A stretch of 64,000 nt of DNA from Capra hircus (Eukaryota; Chordata; Mammalia; Artiodactyla; Bovidae). Below, piece after piece: positions 13,001 to 25,000 of this stretch. A program made the position numbers and the translations under genes. The DNA lies in contig NC_030813.1 in NCBI RefSeq assembly GCF_001704415.2, positions 13,596,001-13,660,000 of the forward strand, in the 5' to 3' direction. The notes beneath the pieces are model-generated. The model was not told the origin of the DNA. It made no database searches and saw nothing but the letters and a program-made list of their open reading frames with translations. Numbering within the stretch: position 1 is the stretch's first letter; the number at the start of each line of letters is the position of its first letter.

Positions 13001-16000
13001 AAATATGTTCTATCAGATGATAATACATATGTATTACTATTCTAAAAATTAATTTGGGAAATTCTAAATTGGACAATTTGAAATGATTTTAACAGTTCTT
13101 TAACAATTTCTTTAATAGTTCTTCTCAGAACCCTTAATATGCTAATTTATACTGAGACTAGTATCGTGTACACACTATGGGAAATGCTGGGCTAAAGAAT
13201 AATTTAAATTTGGTGTAATATATTTTCCTCATTCCTCAGAAGACAAAAATGATACAGAAAGACAAAACCTGCAATGCTCTTCTATATGCATTCACTTTAG
13301 AGATGTGAGAAGTAGGCTCAAGGAAGGTTAAGTAATTTGCACAAACTCATATAATTAGTAAAGATCAAAATTAACACACAAACTAAAACTCTAACTATAC
13401 CAGTGCCTAAGAAACATATACCATACTGCACTAACTCTAAAACGTACTTTTTTTTTTTTTTTCCCATTTTAACATTTCTGTACTTGGGATACATCTTAAA
13501 ATTGATTTTTAGATGAGGTGAAATGTAAAAGGAAAGATATATAAGCATCTGAATGCAGAGTTCCAAAGAATAGCAAGAAGAGATAAGAAAGCCGCCTTCA
13601 GCGATCAATGCAAAGAAATAGAGGAAAACAACAGAATGGGAAAGACTAGAGACCTCTTCAAGAAAATTAGAGATACCAAGGGAATATTTCATGCAAAGAT
13701 GGGCTCGATAAAGGACAGAAATGGTATGGACCTAACAGAAGCAGAAGATATTAAGAAGAGGTGGCAAGAATACACAGAAGAACTGTACAAAAAGATCTTC
13801 ACGACCCGGATAATCACGATGGTGTGATCACTCATCTAGAGCCAGACATCCTGGAATGTGAAGTCAAGTGGGCCTTAGAAAGCATCACTATGAACAAAGC
13901 TAGTGGAAGTGATGGAATTCCAGTGGAACTATTTCAAATCCTGAAAGATGATGCTGTGAAAGTGCTGCACTGCATATGCCAGCAAATTTGGAAAACTCAG
14001 CAGTGGCCACAGGACTGGAAAAGGTCAGTTTTCGTCCAATCCCAAAGAAAGGCAATGCCAAAGAATGCTCAAACTACCACTCATCTCACATGCTAGTAAA
14101 GTAATGCTCAAAATTCTCCAAGCCAGGCTTCAACAATATGTGAACCGTGAACTTCCTGATGTTCAAGCTGGTTTTAGAAAAGGCAGAGGAACCAGAGATC
14201 AAATTGCCAACATCCGCTGGCTCATGGAAAAAGCAAGAGAGTTCCAGAAAAACATCTATTTCTGCTTTATTGACTATGCCAAAGCCTTTGACTATGTGGA
14301 TCACAATCAACTGTGGAAAATTCTGAGAGACATGGGAATACCAGACGACCTGACCTGCCTCTTGAGAAATCTGTATGCAGGTCAGGAAGCAACAGTTAGA
14401 ACTGGACATGGAACAACAGACTGGTTCCAAATAGGAAAAGGAGTGCGTCAAGGCTGTATATTGTCACCCTGCTTATTTAACTTACATGCAGAGTACATCA
14501 TGAGAAATGCCGGGCTGGAAGAAACACAAGCTGGAATCAAGATTGCCGGGAGAAATATCAATAACCTCAGATATACAGATGACACCACCCTTATGGCAGA
14601 AAGTGAAGAGGAACTAAAAAGCCTCTTGATGAAAGTGAAAGAGGAGAGTGAAAAGGTTGGCTTAAACCTCAACATTCAGAAAATGAAGATCATGGCATCT
14701 GGTCCCATCACTTCATGGCAAATAGATAGGGAAACAGTGGAAAGAGTGGCTGACTTTATTTTTTGGGCTCCAAAATCACTGCAGATGGTGACTGCACCCA
14801 TGAAATTAAAAGACACTTACTCCTTGGAAGAAAAGTTATGACCAACCTAGATAGCATATTCAAAAGCAGAGGCATTACTTTGCCGACTAAGGTCCGTCTA
14901 GCCAAGGCTATGGTTTTTCCAGTAGTCATGTATGGATGTGAGAGTTGGTCTGTGAAGAAGGCTGAGCACCGAAGAATTGATGCTTTTGAACTGTGGTGTT
15001 GGAGAAGACTCTTGAGAGTCCCTTGGACTGCAAGGAGATCCAACCAGTCCATTCTGAAGGAGATCCAACCAGTCCATTCTGAAGGAGATCAGCCCTGGGA
15101 TTTCTTTGGAAGGAATGATGCTAAAGCTGAAACTCCAGTACTTTGGCCACCTCATGCAAAGAGTTGACTCATTGGAAAAGACTCTGATGCTGGGAGGGAC
15201 TGGGGGCAGGAGGAGAAGGGGACGACAGAGGATGAGATGGCTGGATGGCATCCCTGACTCGATGGACATGGGTCTGAGTCAACTCCGGGATTTGGTGATG
15301 GACAGGGAGGCCTGGCATGCTGCGATTCATGGGGTCACAAAGAGTTGGACACAACTGAGCAACTGAACTGAACTGAACTGAAATGTAAAAATAAAAAGAA
15401 AACTGTAAAAATATAATGGCTAAAGTCAGAAAGTGACTGCAAAACAAACATATATAAATTCTACTCTCAGAAATTTGTGCAAACTATGGGTCCAAGAATG
15501 GTTTACTCTGGATCATTGAGGAATTTAACCTACTTAGTGGCAAAATGTTAGAAATATCTTTTCTTAAAGTTCCTCAAGTTCTATAAAATACTGTAAAAAC
15601 CTGTTTTAAAAATATGTATATATAAACACATATATAAGTGATAGATGAAACTATATATATTATATATATATGTGGTATTTTACAGAGGCTGCATATACAT
15701 ATACAGTGTTACATATCTTTTATCATAGAAAATTCTGAATAATTTGCTAATATAAATTAGTAAGAGAAGAAAATAAGGGACTAAAAAGTAAAAATAAAAA
15801 CTAAAATGTTAAAAATTCTAAAAGAAAAGATAACATAATGAAAATGTTAAAAAATAACTGTCAGAAGTAGTGAGATGCTCTTTGAGAACAAACTGGATTT
15901 TGTACTACTGTGAAAATACTTACTTCATCACTTTCTACTAGATTCTCAAACTGAAACAACAAGAAAGAAAGTGTTAGGATGAATATTTGTCTAAGGTACA

Positions 16001-19000
16001 TGTCTCACAAAAAATTTTAAGTCACTTTTTCATTTCAAAAATAATTTACCTTTATTTTATAAGGTAAAATATAAGTAATGTATATAAGTAATATAGTTAC
16101 TTATATTGGTGTATACTTTACACACCATTTCATTTGATTTATTAAACAAGACAGCCAAGACAAGAATACATCATTTGTGACTTTTATTAAAAATAATATG
16201 GAAAATTACAGCAATTTTCTATATAAATCAGAAACTTATACACCAAAACTTTCATCTGAACTAGCTGAATTAACTATTTCGTGGATCTTTTAAGTCTACA
16301 CTGCCAGAATTTCCTAATTCACCTGAGTTCAGAAAGAATTATTTAATATTCTAAGTCCCTCAAGAAATAGAACTAAAAGATATTCAAGAATTTATCTTAT
16401 GTTTTTATTTATTCATCTATTCATTTATATAACTATTCACCGAAAATCAAGATGGTAGTTGCTATTTCTAAATACAGTGTCTTTCTAGAGATATAAATGT
16501 AAAAAATTTGACCATAATGTGATGAATGCTATCATGTCAAATGACCAAATGAAAGTCATCATGTTAAATTATGAAAATATTTATACATTAAAATAGAAAT
16601 AATATGATATGTGACTACTTGAAAGAAAGGCAAATGTAACTGTTAATATTTTTTTGTTGTTTAAAGATCAGGAAACAGTGAATTCAAAATGTTTAGAAAC
16701 TACAAGAATCTAAAGTGACGACTTTAAAGTGTTTAACCTTATTACTTTGAACTTACATTTTGTGCTGGTTTGTAATTTATTAAAAACAAACAAATAAACC
16801 TAATTCCTGGTTCACATGTTTCTTTATTTAATATAACAGGCAGTTTTGGATTGGCTACAGGTGTTGCCACATATAAGCGTTGCAAAGTAGTCCAATTTGT
16901 TCTCCTGTCTAAGCCTCTGATTCTCACCCATAAAGCAAGGTGACAGCCACCTGTTCAACAGAATTGTAGCAAGAATGTGCAATGACATTGATAAACTATA
17001 TGGTGAAGGCTGGTGCATAGTAGGGACTGAGCAAATGGCAGATTCTGTCATTATGTTTTACAATAGGAAAGAATAATCAACTCAGTGAGTCTTTCTGTAG
17101 AGTTGCTTCAGATCAACTTGCTGCTCTGATTCTGTCACAGCTCTGCTAGGGCAGGCCGGTGATGTCTAGACTTACAGCTACTAAGCCGCTGTAACTGACC
17201 AGAAGAGTGCCCTCAACCTCAGCTGTGCAGGGCAGAAAAGACAAAAACAGAACACAAAAACACTCTCTCTTAAGCAATTCTATTAGAAGAACAGGACCTT
17301 AATCTTCTGCTAACTTGTTTTCCCCATTTACACTTCCCCCACCACTCCAATTCTTTCCTTCTTCACCAGCATGGATGATACTGAAATATAAATAGTCCAT
17401 ACTAAATTTAGGTCCACATCCTTCCCCCTTAATAAAAAAAAATAATGTCCCTCTTGCCCTTCTCAAGGTACTTTTATCCAATCAGACTTACAACACTACT
17501 TACCTCTATAGTTAAGTGCTCACCTCTTGAGCATGTTCTAAAATACTTGGATCTGGGAAGAAAAACAGAATAACAACTTTAAAAATTACAATTAATGCTA
17601 AAACTGAGTTACTACAGTTTATAATGCAATAAAAATTATTTCCTCAAAAGCAACTTTAAATTCTCCAATATATGGCATCTTATATTTACAAAAAGGAAAC
17701 ATCGAACTTACAAAAGAATACAGATAGTCCGGATTTTTAAATGCAGTTTAAGCGTTTAGTCAACTCATAATTTTCTATTGGTCCTATCAGTTACGAAACT
17801 GGTAATCTTAAGTTAATTTACATATATTTATTACATAGAATAGAATACAATTAAATTTAAAATTTTATCTCATTCTTTTTACTGTATCAAGAAAAATATC
17901 TTGTTAAAATACTGGTGTGTTAAATAATCTATAAGAGCATGTTCCCAACTTTGTTAGAGAAAATGTATAAACATATATGATCCCACAAACAACAAAAATC
18001 TAAAAAGATGCTAAGAGTGGTTATCTCTAGATGGTGGGACCACATGCAAGCATGCATGCCAAGTTGCTTCAGTCGTGTCTCTCTGTGACCCCATGGACTG
18101 CAGCCCGCCAGGCTGCTTTGTCCACGGGATTCTCCAGCCAAGAATACTGGAGTGGGTTGCCAGGCCCTCCTCCAGGGGATCTTCCTGACCCAGGGATTGA
18201 ACCCATGTCTCTTATGTCTCTTGCATTGGCAGGAGGGTTCTTTACCACCAGTGCCATGTGGAAAACCCCAGTGGGATCATATATGTTTATACAAAGCCAT
18301 GCCTGCAAAAATAAGAGGAAGAAAATGAAAAACAATATACTTCATATATACATCAACCAAATAATCCGTTAACTTTTCCAACTAGGGCCAAATATTGACT
18401 TCACTTTTAATTCCTCCTCACAATGTATACATATGTCAACTCACCATGATGCATACCTTATATGTCTTACAATTACGTCAATTATATCTGAATAAAGCTG
18501 AAATTTAAAAATTCTAATCATTTTTTCCCGCTCCTACTAGTGAAACTCACATGCAGTCAAATAATGTCTCCTATGTAATACCTGCTCCAAAGATATGACC
18601 ACATTCTATTAACTGTATGTCTTCTAACTATTACAGTATACAAGTTGGTACAGGTCAGAGTCCCTCACACTCCTTTACTACTGCAAGTGCCTGGAAATTT
18701 TAAAACTTTCACTTATAACGTGGATCCTGTTATTGTTGCCTAAACTGATGGCAGAGAACACCCGCCATCTTCCCATGGGTATCCAAAACTCACACTGTGG
18801 GTTCCTAGTGTGTCAGGATTCTTTAACAGAAAGCACCCCTCTGGGAGATGGAAAAATCCAGGAGTTAGGACAGATCAGAATACTTTTTATTATGTGTATA
18901 TGTGTGCAGAGATGGCAGACAGGTTTAGTAAAAGAGAATGGTATATTACCATGGCTAAATGTTTATTATCATAAAGAATAAAAAATAATTTTTCCTGTAC

Positions 19001-22000
19001 AATCTTTATTTGCTAACAGATGCAAAGCAGTTTTATTGCCCATTAAGAGATCATCAGTAAAAACCAAAACATTTGGTATTATCAGAATTATATTATTACC
19101 ATAATAATTATATTATAATTCATGAAATATATGCAATGTAAATAAAGTACCCTAATATTCCAGGCATCTAGTGCTCCTATTCTTCTATCTTTCCCATTTC
19201 TCAAATAAAAGCAGAAATGAGATGAGTTTCCCAGTAGCACTGTGTTCTGGTATCATGGTTTATGTTTAAAGTGCTATATGCTCTCCCTCAGCAATCATCA
19301 CTCTCTTCCTTTAATGAAGAATTTGTCTCTGACTATATGGGGAATGAAAACACCATTATTTCCTTCAAGTTAAGAGAAAACGTGGGCCCTCATAAGAATT
19401 TGCTCCTGCAAGTGTCAGGAACCATGTAGATCATAGAGAAATGAGTGGGGATAAAGGCACAGAGAAAGAGGGGATGTACGGATAATTATGCAATTAAAAT
19501 TTGAGCCTAGACAGTGTGGACTAGAGTGGTGTCATTGAGAAAAATGAATAGATTAAAGAAATATTTAGAAGATAAAAATCAGCTGGTGAGGGAGATGGAC
19601 TGGAAAATGCAAGATGATGAGAAGGGTCATAATCTCAACGGGGATGTAACAGAAAAGAAGCAAGTGTCAGGAATGGAGGTGCAGGAGAAAAAATAAATGT
19701 GGTAAATCCAAGACCCAAAACTTAAATGCCAGAGGGGGAAAAGGAAAAAGGACAAAGTGGTGTAAAAAGCTGCAAAAGCCCTCTAGGATCACAGTATCAC
19801 ATAAAATACAGCTGAGCGGTGATGAGCGGTGAAATAATTGGTTAAAGTCACATCACATGTGCATCATGAATTTCGTCATAAGCCCTGGAGGGAAGGGGAA
19901 GATGACAAATAAAATGGGGAACAATCCACCATTGTATTCAAGAGCATGTATATTCAGGTGCACTAATTATGAGCTGCTGAAACAGGTTCCAAAACCAATA
20001 ATTTAAAACAAAAGTCTATTTTCCCTCTTTTTAAATACAGTCTAGAACTCTCCAAAGCAATCCTTGCACATTTCTTTACACACAATCATCACGTCCCTGA
20101 GAGCTTTCTCTAAGTAATGTTAAGTTTCTGTATAACCATTCTACTGTTGCTAAAGATGTGAAAATTGACTCAAGTATGTAAAGGGTATTAAGGAGGTAGA
20201 ACAGATAGGCTAAACTACTCCAAAAATTATGGCAAGTAAAAGAGCTTGTAAGAGTCTGAAAGTAAAAGGGTACAAAAACGGTGATTCTTGTATATATATC
20301 TGTTTATCAGTGCTATCAAGGCAGATATTAAGACAATCATTTATTTAGGACAGAATCAGTCCCACCAAGAATAGAATGAAAATACAGTTCTTTATGCTCC
20401 TACATGCTATTTCGCAAAGCAGGCAAATACTCTTCTATATCAAAGTGATTTAAGTAAAAGATAACTTAAAAATTCTCATAAATCCTACATTCTTGTAGTT
20501 CCTTTTCTTCATATTCTACTGTACAATATCTGTTAAAATAATAGTCTTTCATCTTCTGTTTGACATTATAAATAATTAATGAAGCATCATGGTAAATTGT
20601 TCCATAGTCTATTAAAAATTAAAAGCTCCTCAGGACTCTTCTTTTCTGGACAGAGGATTGGAAAGGTTAGAGACAAGCCCTGGCAAAAGCTATTGCATTG
20701 ATGACTATGGACAAATCATTTTTCAAGTAGTATCAAATACATCAATGCAGGTTTAACCATTCCAATCTCAAGGGATAATCCATCAACAGATTTTCCAGGT
20801 AGGAACAGCATCAACATAGGTGGTAATAATAAAGTAATAATATTTGCTGTTAAATAAGTCTCTCCCTAATGGAGGCAAATTTAGGAAGAATGGATGTTCA
20901 AAAAACTTATTATGTTCCTTTTGCAGAGGGCTTTTGCAGAGAAGAGGCAAATCTTCCTGCTAAACATGTTGAAGACAGAAAACACGGATTAAAAAAAAGC
21001 CACTGTCCTTTAAGAGAAACCTGACTTAGAAGAAACCAATAACTAGAAGGGACCTTAGAGGTCTTTTCTTTCTTTCTCACTCATCTTCTACAGTCTATGA
21101 GCAGCATCTGAAATTGTAGACAACCTTCTTCTTTTAAAAACTGTTGCTGCTTAATGTGTCCATGATTTTGAATCTTCTAATTCTTCTTACTTCCCTGGAT
21201 GAATGACGGACATAGCTATGTATTTATATTTAAAATATAAAAATGAGTAAAAATTTACCCATGATTCAGGAGATTTACAGTCTAATAGGACAGACACACA
21301 GGTGAATTAACAACTACCATGCTCTGAAAGGGCTATGTTCTCAAGAGGAGCATCAAAAATCAGCTGAAGAAGAAGGAATCAGCCAGGCCCCCAGTAGTGG
21401 AAAGAAATGTTCAGGGAGCAGCAGTAGCTACCAAAAGCAAAGGGGAATGAAAAGATCAAGACTGTATACATTAATTCTGTCAACAAGTATTTACTAAACA
21501 TCTACATACCAAGCATATAACCTGGAGTTGGGTAGTCAATGGTAAGCAAAGTAAGCACGAACGTGTTCCTTTACACCGAGAGCAGGAAACGACCATTAAT
21601 CAAATAAGCACACTATTGCAGGTTTAATTATAGTCTGAGGAAGCGCTGACAAGATAAGGAAGACGGTTCCATTATGGTGAGAACTTATCCTCGGAGTGTG
21701 GGAAACAGACTGGGAAGACTTCTGTGAGAAATAATCTTTGCAATGGCAACTAAAAGATGAGTAAGTAAGATTTATCTAAGTAAATAGGGAAGAAATTGAT
21801 TCAAGGAAGAGTGTGACAAAATGAGGCAAAAACAAACAAAAAAGGCAAGGAACAGATAATGTGAGGTCTTGAAAGCTACACTGGAGATTTCAGTCTTTAT
21901 CCTGGAAGTATGGTAAACCACTGAAGAAAATGGTAGGGGACATTCAGCAGGCACAATCTACAGAACGTGACAACTTGGACTTGGAGGATGAGTGAGAGGG

Positions 22001-25000
22001 AGGACTTTCATATGCTTCTCAGACTCATGGCTTCGGTAATTGTATATCGTTTTGCCATTCACAAAGTATGGCACAAAGTAGTAAAAATACTTGGGGTTTT
22101 AAAAAAATGATGGGAAGAAAAAGGAGTAAAGAACTGTGAGAAGGAAAGAAAGGTGAGTTCAACTTTACAAACTGAATTTGAGGTTATGTTTGATACTCAA
22201 GAGGAAATACTCAGTAGGCAATTAAGATGCTCAGGGCTCAGACTGAGATGACTGAGCGCATTAGTATGCAGGTAGTAGGTAAAACCATGTGCTTTCCTGC
22301 CATCAGCCAGGAAAAGTATATTATGGAAGGCAAATATATTAAGGAAGAACAGAGGGAGATTCAGAACAGAGCCTTGGGGACTCCTCAAGGTACAACCTAG
22401 AACGTCCAAGAAATTCATACTCATTTCAGGCTACTACGGTTTTCCTTCCTAACTTCTGAAATTCCAGGAGAAACGTCTTACGCTTATATATTTCTCAAAG
22501 CTGACAAATATGCAGAAAGCCAAACTGAATCTCTCAATAATGACTACTGATTACTATATTTTAGTAATACACATTATTGTAAAATATTTTAAAATTCTCA
22601 TCGGTACTCTATATGGTCTCTAAAAAGAAAGTCAACACAAAACTGGTGGGATGTATGTTTCACTGTGTAATGTTTTTCCAAAGGTAGGGGATAGCTTGAA
22701 AAAAAAGAAGAATACGTACTATTTCCTAGAACTTACAAGTTCACAAGTAATATTCATTTGACAAACATGAGATACTAAAAATGAAGAAAGATAAAACATA
22801 GTTCCCGACCTAGAAGAGCTCTCAGCCCATACCACAGTATATACCAGGAGGCAGCAGACTACAGTCCACAGGCCAAATATGGCCCAATGCCTGTTTCTGT
22901 TAATAAAGTTTTAATGGAACACAGTCACCTTCATTTATTTACATACTGTCCTTGGCTGCTTTTGTGCTAAAATGGCAATGGTGAATAGCTGCAACAGAGA
23001 TGTTATGGCCTGCAAAGCCTAAAATGTGTATTAGTTGGCCCTTTACAGAAAAAGTCTGCAATCCCTAATACACAGTAGACTTAAGCCTGTAGGAAATACT
23101 ATTTCCTCAGGGAGATAATATTGTTTCAGGGGGTTAGAGCAGGTTTCACAGGGAAGGTAATATTGAAGGACAAGTAAAAGCTCACCAAGAACAGGAAAAG
23201 AATAAAAATATCACACACAGAAAGGCATAAGAAGAGAGACCGCTGCATGTTAGGAAAGCAGAAACAGGTAGCGTCCGTTTGGTATACCGGGTACTTGGCA
23301 TATGCCAAGCGAAAAAATGACGGAGAATCCTTTCACTGACTTCCCCTGCCTATGCTGCCCTGTTCATGTCAACAAGAATAAAACCTACAATTTTAATGCT
23401 GTACTCTAAGGGAACTATAAATAGAAAATGTAATTAGGCTGGAAAAATAGATGAAGGTTATCTTGTCAGGTGTCTGAACTTCATACTACTCTGAATTGGA
23501 AGATTATCATTTATCAAAAAAAGTTAAAATACTAAGGTTTATGAATGAGTTAAAAGTTTTCTGAGATTAGAATAGTCAATGTTTCCTTTTAATGTTATTT
23601 GATTGGTATTCTGACAAGAGTTTCTGAATGAGAGAACAAAGAGTGAGATCACACTCTTTACCCAACTGCAGACCTGCATATAATCCTGCATATTCAGATG
23701 GACACTATGTTGTATGTTTGAATGCCATGCAACTCATCATCTGTCACGGAAGGAAAAAATGGCTGGGCAACTTAGCTGTAGGAAATAGTGTGCAGATGGA
23801 AACTGTTAAGCCAGGGAAAGCCAAGTATGGGTTTTAGAAAGTTTAATTCCACTGACAGGAAAGGAAGATGGCTCAAAGCACAGAGATACACCAGGGAGAG
23901 CAGTCTAGATGTCGCTGAGCAGGTGATTTTAAAGACAAAGTTTAAGGAATAAGCACAGAGGAAGGACACAGGTTCAGTATATATTAAGAAGACACTGACT
24001 AGCAACTTAGGTGGTGCATGCAGGCTCAGTTGAGCCCAATCCTTTGCAACCCCATGCACTGTAGCCCGCCAGGCTCCTCTGTCCATGGAATTTTCCAGGC
24101 AAGAATACTGGAGTGGGTTGCCATTTCCTCCTCCAAGGGATCTTCCCAACCCAGGGATGGAACCTGCATCTCCTGCACTGCAGGGGGATTCTTCACCCCT
24201 CTCCCCCTAGAGGACATAAAGTTTGTAGCACAGAGACTCTGAATGCGAGCTGTTACAGGAGTCCCTAATCCCTGATTAGGGGATAAATGAAGCAGAAGAA
24301 GAAATCTAGGGGGAAAGAAAATGCAGGATTTCAGACATTTAATGGTAGACAGCTATTAGATTCTTTAGATAAGTTGACATGAGGAGCCTTGGTACATCCA
24401 AGTGTCCCTGTTCAGTAGACAACTGAAAACACAGTGCTTAACCACTGAAAAGAACCTGTTCAGAAGCCGTGAGATCTCAAAGGGTTGGTGGTTGAAACCA
24501 CAGGAGTGGATGAAATTAAGGGAACTAAATAAAGAAAAGACAAAGAAAAATTTCATATTTAACAGGCAGATAGAGTAAATACAGTCAGAACAGGAAAACA
24601 AAAAGATAAAAGCGATATTGCAGAGAAGTGCATAGTTTCAAGAAAAGGAAGACAGCCTATCACACAAAACATAAAGAGCCAAGTTTCTGAAATGCGTAAG
24701 ATCTTCCAGTGACAACATATAAGATAATGCACTGAGATATAGCAATTAAATGTTTATAATGCTTATATGTGTAACAAGATTTTATAATGTTTAATATAAA
24801 GCCATATGATATTAGTGGTTAAGGATAAAGGCTCTCAATTCAGAAGGACCTGGGCTGCAAACCCAGCTCTGCTATCCTGGGCAAGTTAAACTTCCTAACC
24901 TTTAATCCTCAATCTATCATGTCTCTAACAGTACTCACCTTCCTCACAGGATTGTGGTGAGGAATAAATGAGATAATGCAAAATACTTAAGAATAGTGCC

